In this document: positions 17,319 through 26,394 of the stretch, piece after piece
Layout: each line of letters starts with the position of its first letter
Numbering within the stretch: the first letter of the stretch is position 1
From: Roseivivax jejudonensis
GTDB taxonomy: Bacteria; Pseudomonadota; Alphaproteobacteria; Rhodobacterales; Rhodobacteraceae
Assembly (NCBI RefSeq): GCF_900172265.1
Contig: NZ_FWFK01000009.1
Span: 31,939-95,938 of the forward strand
DNA length: 64,000 nucleotides
Direction of reading: 5' to 3'
Notes under the pieces: model-generated
Seen by the model: only the letters and a program-made list of their open reading frames with translations
What the model was told of the DNA's origin: nothing
Databases searched by the model: none
Translations under genes and position numbers: made by a program

Positions 17319-18293
17319 ATGGCCAAGACCGTCATCATCGAGCAGACCGGCGGACCGGAGGTCCTGAAGGTCGTCGATCGCGACGTGGGCGCACCGGGCC
17401 CGGGCGAGATCCGGATCCGGCACGAGGCCTGCGGGCTGAACTTCATCGACACCTACCAGCGCAGCGGGCTCTACAAGCTCGACCTGCCGCACGCGCTGGG
17501 GATGGAGGCCGCCGGCATCGTAGACGCGGTGGGAGAAGGGGTCACCCACCTCGCGCCCGGAGACCGTGCCGCCTATGCCGCGATGCCCCCCGGCGCCTAC
17601 GCCGAGGCGCGCGTGATGCCCGCGACGCAGGTCTGCCCGCTGCCCGAGGCGATCTCGTTCGAGGAGGGCGCCGCCATGATGCTCAAGGGGCTCACGGTGC
17701 AGTACCTCTTCCACCGCACCTCGCCGCTCGGCCCCGGCGACACGGTGTTGTTCCATGCCGCGGCCGGCGGTGTCGGCCTGATTGCCTGCCAATGGGCGCG
17801 GTCGGAGGGGATCCGCCTGATCGGCACCGCCGGCGGGCCCGAGAAGTGCCGGTTGGCCGAGGAGCACGGGGCCGAAGCCTGCATCGACTACCGGTCCGAG
17901 GACTGGGTCGCGCGGGTGCGCGAGTTGACCGACGGCAAGGGCGTGCAGGCGGTGATGGACGGCGTGGGCAAGGACACCTTCTCCGGCTCGCTCGACTGCC
18001 TCGCCCCGCTCGGAATGATGATGTCCTTCGGAAACGCGAGCGGTCCGGTGCCGCCGGTCGATATCTCGCAACTGGCGGCAAAGGGCTCGCTCAAGGTGAC
18101 GCGCCCGACGCTCTTCACCCACATCGCCGATCACGCCACCTGCCAGGAGATGGGGCGCATGCTGATGGAGAAGGTCGGCGGCGGTGACGTGCGGATCCGG
18201 ATCGATCAGCGCTTCGCGCTCGACGACGTGACAGAGGCGCACCGTGCGCTCGAGGCGCGCCGGACGACCGGCTCCACGATCCTGACGGTCTGA
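17319..18293 (+). CDS. Quinone oxidoreductase, QorA-like (MDR family)
   Basis: NADPH-dependent quinone reductase of the zeta-crystallin type, 324 residues. HEACGLNFIDTYQRSGLYKL matches the QOR signature region, LPHALGMEAAGIV is conserved, and VLFHAAAGGVGLIACQWA (about 145-162) is the nucleotide-binding motif. The C-terminus RFALDDVTEAHRALEARRTTGSTIL is standard. AGGAGA precedes the ATG. It lies 61 bases after the PIG3-like gene on the same strand and may be co-transcribed. It is a paralog by fold, not a recent duplicate, since the two differ throughout. Confidence 0.93.
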   Translation: MAKTVIIEQTGGPEVLKVVDRDVGAPGPGEIRIRHEACGLNFIDTYQRSGLYKLDLPHALGMEAAGIVDAVGEGVTHLAPGDRAAYAAMPPGAYAEARVMPATQVCPLPEAISFEEGAAMMLKGLTVQYLFHRTSPLGPGDTVLFHAAAGGVGLIACQWARSEGIRLIGTAGGPEKCRLAEEHGAEACIDYRSEDWVARVRELTDGKGVQAVMDGVGKDTFSGSLDCLAPLGMMMSFGNASGPVPPVDISQLAAKGSLKVTRPTLFTHIADHATCQEMGRMLMEKVGGGDVRIRIDQRFALDDVTEAHRALEARRTTGSTILTV

Positions 18294-18321
18294 GGCTGCC
18301 CCCCCACGGCGGGCGTCGCGC

Positions 18322-19587
18322 TCAGCCGAGCGCGCGCCAGCCGATGTCGCGGCGGCATATACCTTCGGGCCAGTCGATCGCGTCGACGAGTGCGTAGGCC
18401 CGGGACTGCGCCTCGGCGAGCGTGGCGCCGCGCGCGGTGCAGTTCAGAACGCGCCCGCCCGCGGCGACGATCCGTCCGTCATCGCTCGCCGTGCCCGCGT
18501 GAAAGGTCATGCGGCTGCCGTCCTCGGGCAGCGCCTCCAGCCCGCCGATGACCGAGCCCTTGCGGTAGGCGCCGGGATAACCCTCGGCGGCGAGGACGAC
18601 CGTCATCGCGTGATCGTCGGCCCAGTTCACCTGCGCCTCCGACAAGCGCCCCTCGGCGCAGGCATGGATCAGATCGAACGCCTGCCCGCCGAGCCGCATC
18701 ATCAGGACCTGGCATTCGGGATCGCCGAAGCGGACGTTGTATTCCACCAGCCGCGGCGCCCCGTCCTCGATCATCAGGCCGACATAGAGCACGCCGCTAT
18801 AGGGCATTCCGCGGCGCGCCATTTCCGCCATCGTCGGGCGCACGATCTCCTCGAGCGCGCGCGCCTCGACCTCCGGCGTCATCACCGGGGCCGGGGAATA
18901 GGCGCCCATGCCGCCGGTATTCGGCCCGGTATCGCCCTCGCCGATCCGCTTGTGATCCTGCGCGGTGCCGATCGGCAGGCAGGTCTCGCCGTCCACAAGC
19001 ACGAAGAACGACGCCTCCTCGCCGGTCATGCATTCCTCGATCACCACCTCGGCACCGGCGGCGCCGAAATCGCCGCCGAACATCGCGTCGATCGCCCCGA
19101 GCGCCTCCTCGGTGGTTTCCGCGACGATCACGCCCTTGCCGGCGGCGAGCCCGTCCGCCTTGACCACGATCGGCGCGCCGGTGGCGCTCACGTGCGCGCG
19201 GGCTGCCGCGGCGTCGTCGAACCGGGCCCAGGCCGCGGTGGGCGCGCCGACCGCCGCGCAGATCTCCTTGGTAAAGGCCTTCGACGCCTCGAGCCGTGCC
19301 GCCGCCGCCGACGGCCCGAACACGAGGATCCCCGCCTCGCGCAGGCGGTCGGTAACCCCGGCGGCCAGCGGCGCCTCGGGTCCGACGATGACGAGGTCGA
19401 CCGCGTGCTCTCCGGCGAATTCCGCGACCGCGCCGCCATCCTCGATGTCGAGCGTCGCGCAGGTGGCGATCCAGGCGATCCCGGCATTGCCCGGCGCCAC
19501 GATCAGCTTGTCGCATTTCGGGTTCTGCAGCGTCGCCCAGGCCAGCGCGTGCTCGCGCCCGCCGCCGCCGAGAATGAGGATGTTCAT
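18322..19587 (-). CDS. purD: Phosphoribosylamine-glycine ligase (GAR synthetase)
   Basis: Second step of de novo purine synthesis: ATP-dependent joining of phosphoribosylamine and glycine. It has 421 residues with ATP-grasp architecture. The N-terminal MNILILGGGGREHALAW is the family start and sets the initiation codon at 19587; the ATG at 19647 is rejected. Other marks are LVIVGPEAPLAAG, KADGLAAGKGVIVA (ATP-grasp), IEECMTGEEASFFVL, and RIGEGDTGPNTGGMGAYSPAP, where NTGGMGA is the PurD signature. A single gene, convergent with qor. Confidence 0.97.
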   Translation of the reverse strand: MNILILGGGGREHALAWATLQNPKCDKLIVAPGNAGIAWIATCATLDIEDGGAVAEFAGEHAVDLVIVGPEAPLAAGVTDRLREAGILVFGPSAAAARLEASKAFTKEICAAVGAPTAAWARFDDAAAARAHVSATGAPIVVKADGLAAGKGVIVAETTEEALGAIDAMFGGDFGAAGAEVVIEECMTGEEASFFVLVDGETCLPIGTAQDHKRIGEGDTGPNTGGMGAYSPAPVMTPEVEARALEEIVRPTMAEMARRGMPYSGVLYVGLMIEDGAPRLVEYNVRFGDPECQVLMMRLGGQAFDLIHACAEGRLSEAQVNWADDHAMTVVLAAEGYPGAYRKGSVIGGLEALPEDGSRMTFHAGTASDDGRIVAAGGRVLNCTARGATLAEAQSRAYALVDAIDWPEGICRRDIGWRALG

Positions 19588-19710
19588 GGCCTGCGTGCCC
19601 CTGTCCTGCCTGCGCCCGCCCATAGCGGCGCACCCGGTGTCGTACAAGTGTCACGGAACCGGCGCAGCCCGGCCCGGTTGCGCCTCGGAGACCGACAGGA
19701 GGGCGCGGCC

Positions 19711-19944
19711 ATGATGGAACAGACCTATTTCGTTACCAGGACGCCGGAGATCGACGGCGTGCATTTCGTCCACAGCGACAAATGCCAGGTGTTTCCGGAC
19801 ATGCAGACAGAAGAACTCGGCACGTTCGAAGGCTGCGAGGCCGCGATGGACGTGGCGCGCGGACGCTACGATCCGATCAACGCCTGCGCGCTCTGCTGCC
19901 CGAAATGCTACGTCAAGCGCGGCGACGCGGACGCCGCCGCCTGA
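19711..19944 (+). CDS. Small cysteine-rich protein, Ada-like metal-binding motif, function unknown
   Basis: A real small gene of 77 residues: AGGAGG lies 10 bases before the ATG. It has two histidines (18, 21) and six cysteines (25, 42, 59, 62, 63, 66), with a C-terminal CALCCPKCY cluster. The spacing (HxxHSDKC, a central FEGCEAAMDVARGRYDP helix, then CxxCCxxC) recalls the small Zn-binding modules related to the Ada N-terminal domain, where a C..C..CxxC set holds one zinc. I infer a zinc-binding fold; the biological role is unknown. It sits alone between purD (divergent) and xseA (61 bases downstream, same strand), so co-transcription with the nuclease subunit is possible. Confidence 0.8.
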   Translation: MMEQTYFVTRTPEIDGVHFVHSDKCQVFPDMQTEELGTFEGCEAAMDVARGRYDPINACALCCPKCYVKRGDADAAA

Positions 19945-20005
19945 GCGCCGCTTTTCTCCGCCGCGCCGCGCCGCTAGTCTGCCGCCCGAGGCAAGCGGAG
20001 GCAGC

Positions 20006-21556
20006 ATGAACCTGATCGAGGACGCGGACGACGGGGCGCCCGGCAACACGCCCGAGTTTTCGGTCTCCGAGATCTCGGGCGCGGTCAAGCGCGTGATCGA
20101 GGGCGAGTTCGGCCATGTCCGGATCCGCGGCGAAGTCGGGCGCGTCTCGCGCCCCCGCTCGGGCCACGTCTATCTCGATCTCAAGGATGACCGTGCGGTC
20201 ATTTCCGGCGTGATGTGGAAGGGGGTCGCGGCCCGCCAGGACACGCAGCCCGAAGAGGGGCTGGAGGTCGTGGCGACCGGCCGGCTCACCACCTTTCCCG
20301 GCCAGTCCAAGTACCAGATCGTGATCGAGGAGATCCGGCCGGCGGGGCAGGGCGCGCTCATGGCGATGCTGGAAAAGCGCCGGGCCGCGCTCGCCGCCGA
20401 AGGTCTCTTCGACCCCGCGCGCAAGCGCGAACTGCCGTATCTGCCCGAGATCGTCGGCGTCGTCACCTCGCCCTCGGGCGCGGTGATGCGCGACATCCTG
20501 CACCGGCTGCGCGAACGCTTCCCGCGCAAGGTGCTGATCTGGCCGGTCGCGGTGCAGGGCGCCGCCTGCGCACCCGAGGTCGCCCGCGCCATCGAGGGGT
20601 TCAATCGCCTGACGCCCGGCGGTGCGCTGCCGCGCCCCGATGTCCTGATCGTCGCGCGGGGCGGCGGCTCGGTCGAGGATCTCTGGGGCTTCAACGAAGA
20701 GGCCGTGGTCCGCGCCGCCGCCGCCTCCGCGATCCCGCTGATCTCGGCGGTGGGCCACGAGACCGACACGACGCTGATCGATTTCGCCGCCGACCGGCGC
20801 GCGCCGACCCCCACCGCGGCGGCCGAGATCGCGGTGCCGGTCCGGCGCGATCTCCTCGCCGCGCTGTCGGATATCGGCGCGCGGATGACCCGCGCGGCCG
20901 GCTACCGGCTCGAGGTCCGCGGCCAGCGGCTGCGCGATCTTTCGCGCGCGCTGCCCCGGCCCGAGACATTGATCGAGGCCGCGCGGCAACGCCTCGACGT
21001 CGCCGGCGACCGGTTGCCCGCCGCGCTCACACGCTCGGTCCAGGCACGGCGCGTGACGCTGTCCGAACGCGCGGGCTCGCTCCGCCCGGCGGCGCTGCGG
21101 TCGCGCACCGCCGATGCGCGGCGCGGCCTCGGCGCGCTCGCACCCCGGATCGCGCCGGCGCTCGCCCGCCTCGTCGCCGCACGGCGCGAGGCGCTCGGCC
21201 GCCGCACCGACCGGCTCGACCCGCGCCCGCTTCGCACCCGCATCGCGCATCACGACGAGCGCCTCGCGGGTCTCGCGCGCCGGCTCGACGCCGCCTTCGT
21301 CGAGGCGACGGCCGCGCGCCGCACCCGGCTTGATGCGCTCGACCGCCTGCGCGAGACGCTCGGGTACCGCGAAACGCTCCGACGCGGCTACGCGGTCGTG
21401 CGCGGCGACGGCCACGTGGTCACGACGAAACCGGCCGCCGAGGCCGCGAGCGGCCTCGAGATCGAGTTTCACGACGGTCGCCTGCGGCTCGGCGGCGCCG
21501 CGCCGCGCGGCCCCTCTCGCAAGAAGGGAGCCCCCGAGCAGGGCTCCCTCTTCTGA
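20006..21556 (+). CDS. xseA: Exodeoxyribonuclease VII large subunit
   Basis: Catalytic subunit of the single-strand-specific exonuclease VII, acting with XseB, which is not in this window. It has 516 residues: an N-terminal OB-fold (EFSVSEISGAVKRVIEGEFG through VYLDLKDDRAVISGVMW), a central catalytic domain with ARGGGSVEDLWGFNEE and SAVGHETDTTLIDFAADRRAPTP-type motifs (about 215-275), and a long arginine-rich coiled-coil. It ends in the typical QGSLF. The last codons form a strong hairpin (21526-21548), probably an embedded terminator. Confidence 0.96.
   Translation: MNLIEDADDGAPGNTPEFSVSEISGAVKRVIEGEFGHVRIRGEVGRVSRPRSGHVYLDLKDDRAVISGVMWKGVAARQDTQPEEGLEVVATGRLTTFPGQSKYQIVIEEIRPAGQGALMAMLEKRRAALAAEGLFDPARKRELPYLPEIVGVVTSPSGAVMRDILHRLRERFPRKVLIWPVAVQGAACAPEVARAIEGFNRLTPGGALPRPDVLIVARGGGSVEDLWGFNEEAVVRAAAASAIPLISAVGHETDTTLIDFAADRRAPTPTAAAEIAVPVRRDLLAALSDIGARMTRAAGYRLEVRGQRLRDLSRALPRPETLIEAARQRLDVAGDRLPAALTRSVQARRVTLSERAGSLRPAALRSRTADARRGLGALAPRIAPALARLVAARREALGRRTDRLDPRPLRTRIAHHDERLAGLARRLDAAFVEATAARRTRLDALDRLRETLGYRETLRRGYAVVRGDGHVVTTKPAAEAASGLEIEFHDGRLRLGGAAPRGPSRKKGAPEQGSLF
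21526..21554 (+). terminator. Hairpin overlapping the last xseA codons
   Basis: GGGAGCCC (21526-21533) pairs with GGGCTCCC (21541-21548) around CCGAGCA, followed by the T-rich TCTTCT. The stem lies inside the coding sequence for the final ten residues. Confidence 0.55.
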
Positions 21557-21573
21557 CCGGTCCGCACTCCGGT

Positions 21574-21623
21574 CCTTCTTCTTGGTCCAAGTACTCCCGG
21601 GGGTGTGGGGGCAGAGCCCCCAC
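21574..21623 (-). repeat. 3'-end repeat copy 3, likely terminator of fadJ
   Basis: On the minus strand: a perfect 8-base stem (21623-21616 with 21612-21605), a 3-base loop, then ACCCCCGGGAGTACTTGGAC and CAAGAAGAAGG. It has the same tail as copy 1 and the same stem style as copy 2. It begins 14 bases past the fadJ stop. Confidence 0.7.
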
Positions 21624-21636
21624 GGATCCCGCCGGG

Positions 21637-23838
21637 TCAGGCCGCCTCGACCTGCGTCTCCGGGCCGAACCGCCCGTAGAAGGTCTGGTTCTTCTCGGCC
21701 ATTTCGCGCAAGAGCGCCGGGCACTCGAACCGGGCGCCGAACCTCTCGCTCAGCCGGTCGCAGGTCTCGGCCGCGAACGGCGCGCCGATGATGTCGAGCC
21801 AGGAGATCGGTCCGCCCGACCACGGCGCGAAGCCCCAGCCGAGGATCGCGCCCACGTCGCCCTCGCGGATGTCGAGAAGCACGTTCTCCTCGAGCGCCCG
21901 CACGGCCTCCAGCGCCTGCGCGAACAGGAGACGATGCTGCACCTCGATCAGGTCGGGCTGCGTCTCCGCGCGCGGGAAACGCGCGTCGAGGCCCTCCCAG
22001 AGACCCTGCCGCTTGCCCTTCTCGTCATAGGCGTAGAAGCCAGCATTGGCCTTGCGGCCGAGCCGGCCCTCGCTCTCCATCCAGAAGACGATCTCGTCGA
22101 CCGCCTCGTCGGGATAGGCGTCGCCCATCGCCGCCTTGGTCGCGCGGGCGATCTTCGCGCCGAGGTCGATCGAGGTCTCGTCCACGAGCTGCAGCGGTCC
22201 CAGCGGCATGCCGACCTGCTTGGCCGCGTTCTCGATCAGCACCGGGTTCACGCCCTCGCCGAGCATCCGGATCCCCTCGTTGATGTAGGGGATGATGCAG
22301 CGATTGGCGTAGAAGAAGCGCGCGTCGTTGACGACGATCGGCGTCTTGCGGATCTGGCGCACGAAGTCGAGCGCCTTGGCCACCGCGCGGTCGCCCGTCT
22401 CGCGCCCCTTGATGATCTCGACCAGCATCATCTTCTCGACGGGCGAGAAGAAGTGGATGCCGATGAATTGCTCAGGCCGCTTGGACGCTTTCGCGAGGTC
22501 GCTGATCGGCAGGGTCGAGGTGTTGGTGGCGAAGATCGCATCCTCGCCCAGCACCGCCTCGACGCGCTCGGTCATGTCGGCCTTGACCTTCGGATCCTCG
22601 AAGACGGCCTCGACGATGAGGTCGCAGCCCTTCAGGTCATCGACGGATTCGGTCGGGGTGATGAGCCCCAGAACCTGCGCCTTCTTCTCTTCGGTCGCCT
22701 TCTTCTTCTTGATGCCCTCGTCCATGTATGACGCGGAATAGGCCTTGCCCTTCTCCGCTGCCGCCATGTCACGGTCGAGCAGGACGACCTCGATTCCCGC
22801 CTGGGCCGAGACGAGGGCGATGCCCGCGCCCATCATGCCGGCGCCGAGCACGCCCACGCGCTTGACCGTCTCGTCGGCCACGTCCGGGCGGTTCGCGCCC
22901 TTCTCGAGCGCGCCCTTGTTGATGAAGAGGGAGCGGATCATCGCACCCGAGGACGGGTTCATCAGCACGTGCGTGAACCAGCGCGCCTCGATCTTGAGCG
23001 CGGTGTCGAACGGCACGAGCGCGCCCTCGTAGACCGCGGACAGAAGCGCCTTGGCCGCCGGGTAGACGCCCTGGGTCTTGCCGTGCACCATCGCCGAGGC
23101 GCCGACGAAGGTCATGAAGCCCGCCGGGTGATACGGCGCGCCGCCGGGCATCTTGTAGCCCTTCTGATCCCACGGCTTGACGATGTCGGCGTCGTTGGCG
23201 CTCAGCACCCATTCCTTCGCCGCGGCGAGCGGGTCGGCGACGACCTCGTCGACGAGGCCGGCCTTCTGCGCCTTGATCGGATCGCTGAGCTTGCCTTCGA
23301 GCAGGAACGGCGAGGCCGCCATCGCCCCCATCTTGCGTACGAGGCGCGTCGTGCCGCCGCCGCCGGGGAAGATGCCGACCATGATTTCCGGCAGGCCGAT
23401 CTTGGCCTTCGGATCCGGCGTCACGAAGATACGGTGGCACGCCAGCGGCAGTTCGAGCCCGATGCCGAGCGCGGTGCCGGGCAGAGCGGCCGCGATCGGC
23501 TTGCCGCCCTTCTGGGTCTTGGGATCCATCCCCGCGAGTTCGATCTTCCGCAGCACGTGGTGCAGGCCCATCACGCCGTCGAAAAGACCCCGCGCAGGCG
23601 CGTCGCCGGCGGCGTCCTTCATCGCGGCAATGGCGTTGAGGTCCATGCCGGCGGCGAAGCTGTCCTTGCCGGAGGTGATGACGATGCCCTTGACGCTCTC
23701 GTCCCCGAGCGCGTCGTCGATCAGGCCATCGAGGTGCTGTCCGGCGTCCATCGACAGCACGTTCATCGATTTTCCGGGGCAGTCCCAGGTGATCACCGCG
23801 ACGCCGTCAGCGCCCTTGTCCATGGTGAAATCGGTCAT
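21637..23838 (-). CDS. fadJ: Fatty acid oxidation multifunctional enzyme: enoyl-CoA hydratase/3-hydroxyacyl-CoA dehydrogenase
   Basis: Carries out hydration and NAD-dependent oxidation in beta-oxidation. It has 733 residues. An N-terminal crotonase domain (to about 290, with SGKDSFAAGMDLNA and the oxyanion-forming GTALGIGLELPLACH) is followed by a 3-hydroxyacyl-CoA dehydrogenase domain. The latter starts with VGVLGAGMMGAGIALVSAQA (about 310-330), includes IGIHFFSPVEKMMLVEII, and ends in a duplicated C-terminal helical domain. The start at 23838 follows GGAGGGAG; the ATG at 23865 is rejected. It lies 23 bases after fadA in a gst-fadA-fadJ operon. FadB versus FadJ cannot be separated on sequence alone. 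Confidence 0.94.
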   Translation of the reverse strand: MTDFTMDKGADGVAVITWDCPGKSMNVLSMDAGQHLDGLIDDALGDESVKGIVITSGKDSFAAGMDLNAIAAMKDAAGDAPARGLFDGVMGLHHVLRKIELAGMDPKTQKGGKPIAAALPGTALGIGLELPLACHRIFVTPDPKAKIGLPEIMVGIFPGGGGTTRLVRKMGAMAASPFLLEGKLSDPIKAQKAGLVDEVVADPLAAAKEWVLSANDADIVKPWDQKGYKMPGGAPYHPAGFMTFVGASAMVHGKTQGVYPAAKALLSAVYEGALVPFDTALKIEARWFTHVLMNPSSGAMIRSLFINKGALEKGANRPDVADETVKRVGVLGAGMMGAGIALVSAQAGIEVVLLDRDMAAAEKGKAYSASYMDEGIKKKKATEEKKAQVLGLITPTESVDDLKGCDLIVEAVFEDPKVKADMTERVEAVLGEDAIFATNTSTLPISDLAKASKRPEQFIGIHFFSPVEKMMLVEIIKGRETGDRAVAKALDFVRQIRKTPIVVNDARFFYANRCIIPYINEGIRMLGEGVNPVLIENAAKQVGMPLGPLQLVDETSIDLGAKIARATKAAMGDAYPDEAVDEIVFWMESEGRLGRKANAGFYAYDEKGKRQGLWEGLDARFPRAETQPDLIEVQHRLLFAQALEAVRALEENVLLDIREGDVGAILGWGFAPWSGGPISWLDIIGAPFAAETCDRLSERFGARFECPALLREMAEKNQTFYGRFGPETQVEAA

Positions 23839-23861
23839 AATCTCGGTCTCCCTCCGCGCGC

Positions 23862-25069
<1,208 letters not shown>

Positions 25070-25073
<4 letters not shown>

Positions 25074-25726
25074 GTTGCCTCCTTGGTCGGTGCGTTCGGC
25101 GGGAAGGCCCGCGGCATGAGATCGTAGGGATGCGCCCAGCCGGGCTGTTCGGACAGCCGCGCCAGCCAGGCGTCGATATGGGGCCAGTCCGCCCGGACGA
25201 AACCGAACGGTTCTGGATAATAGAGATAGCCGCAGCAGGTCAGATCGGCGTTGGTGAGCGCGTCGCCGACGATCCAGTCGCGTCCGTCGAGATGCGCGTC
25301 GAGCACGGCATAGGCGCTGCGCAGCCGGTTCGCGGTGAAGTCGATCACCGCCGTCGGGCGCTTCTCCTCGGGCAGGAAATTCATCAGGAAACGCAGCATC
25401 CCGGCCTGGGAGCTCAGCTTGTGATTGTCCCAGAATTGCCAGCGCAGGATCTCGCGCGCCTCCTCGAGCGACGCGCCGCCGAACCGCCCGGTCCGATCGC
25501 TGAGATAGGCCTGGATCACCGCCGATTGCGTGAGGTGCGTGTCGCCGTCCACGAGCACGGGCGCTTCGCCCATTGCGTTGACGTCCCGGCGGTACGCATC
25601 GCTCCGGGTTTCGCCGTTGAAAAAGTCGATGAACTCCGGCGTCCAGTCGACCCCCTGCATCGAAAGCGCGAGCGCCGCCTTGTAGGAGTGTCCGGATTCA
25701 CCGAAGCAATGCAGTCGGATCGTCAT
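25070..25726 (-). CDS. Glutathione S-transferase family protein in the fad operon
   Basis: GST-fold protein of 218 residues. The N-terminal thioredoxin-like domain has LHCFGESGHSYKAALALSMQ in place of the usual catalytic segment and MGEAPVLVDGDTHLTQSAVI around the cis-proline. The helical C-terminal domain has WIVGDALTNADLTCCGYLYY with the conserved capping Asp. First gene of the gst-fadA-fadJ operon, overlapping fadA by 4 bases. A role in lipid-derived electrophile or peroxide handling is inference from context. It is not closely related to the GST at 7097-7798. Confidence 0.9.
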
Positions 25727-25765
25727 GCGACATCCTTTCCGTGGCGCGGGGCGGTGGCGACGGGA

Positions 25766-25798
25766 GCCTCCGGCTGGAGTATTTTCGCCAAGAAGAAG
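25766..25798 (+). repeat. 3'-end repeat copy 4 (tail variant, plus orientation)
   Basis: GCCTCCGGCTGGAGTATTTT followed by CGCCAAGAAGAAG. 30 of 33 bases match copy 5 in inverted orientation. Unlike the other copies it has no gene upstream on its own strand: the neighbouring gst gene is on minus and starts 40 bases to the left. Confidence 0.6.
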
Positions 25799-25994
25799 CC
25801 GCGGCGCGTCGAGCTTAGGCGCCCGTTAACCCAAATCAGGCCAGTCTGGCGCCGCGGTACAGGCTGGAGAGCCGATGACCGCCCAAGGAGAAGCCTCGCC
25901 GGCCGGCCTGCATTCCGCCTCGCGGTCGGGCCCGTCGGCGAGGTGGACCGGCTGCTGCCCGCGCTGTCAGACCAGGGTTCGATGTACGGTCCGT

Positions 25995-26027
25995 CTTCTT
26001 CTTGGCGAAAATACTCTCGCCGAAGGC
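25995..26027 (-). repeat. 3'-end repeat copy 5 (tail variant, minus orientation)
   Basis: On the minus strand GCCTTCGGCGAGAGTATTTT followed by CGCCAAGAAGAAG. It lies 97 bases past the stop of the minus-strand merR-acyl-CoA dehydrogenase-RHH operon, in the orientation expected for a 3'-end element. Confidence 0.6.
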
Positions 26028-26123
26028 ATCCGAACGCCTGCGGAAAGCACGACGAGGGAGTGGAATGCTCCGGGGTGCCGCTGTCGCGGATCGACATAAT
26101 CGACAGACTCCTCCATTCCTCTG

Positions 26124-26336
26124 TCACCGTTTCCGGGCATCGAGTTCCGCATTGAACAGGCGCAGCCGATGGCCCAGCGCCTCGTCGTCGGTCACGCTGT
26201 CGAAATGCTCGAACAGGAAGGACAGCGCCTCGCCCTCGTCGAGGCCGGCCTCGGCGGCGAAGCGCTTGAGGCGCCGGTAGCCGTCCTCGGTCATGGCGAC
26301 CGGGAAGCGGCGGGTGAGGCGGAAACGCTTGGGCAT
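26124..26336 (-). CDS. Small ribbon-helix-helix-like protein, function unknown
   Basis: 70 residues. AAGGAGAG before the ATG at 26336 fixes the start; an in-frame ATG at 26387 is not supported. A basic N-terminal strand (KRFRLTRRFPVAM, 3-15) is followed by two predicted helices (TEDGYRRLKRFAAEAGL and DEGEALSFLFEHFDSV). That order and the hydrophobic spacing resemble MetJ/Arc-type ribbon-helix-helix DNA-binding proteins. Last gene after merR and the acyl-CoA dehydrogenase, 58 bases downstream, so a role in acyl-CoA-linked regulation is possible but not shown. Confidence 0.7.
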   Translation of the reverse strand: MPKRFRLTRRFPVAMTEDGYRRLKRFAAEAGLDEGEALSFLFEHFDSVTDDEALGHRLRLFNAELDARKR

Positions 26337-26394
26337 CGGGCTCTCCTTCGGGGACGGGACCGGGCGGCGGTGCGCCGCCCGGCTCACCGTCGGA

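Larger units (their letters stand above)
25727..26123. other. 397-bp intergenic region with two inverted repeat copies and a possible gene remnant
   Basis: No intact gene is present. Two 33-base copies of the 3'-end repeat tail face each other (25766-25798 and 25995-26027). Between them a plus-strand stretch around 25905-25985 reads AFRLAVGPVGEVDRLLPAL, which vaguely recalls a SPOR-type domain end and may be the relic of a deleted gene. It has no intact start and no continuation, so it is not called as a gene. Confidence 0.4.

Noticed and set aside
25875..26099. Short plus frame between the inverted repeat copies as a gene
   Set aside because: No ribosome-binding site, no recognised family in the ATG-started frame; only an alternative frame recalls a SPOR end.
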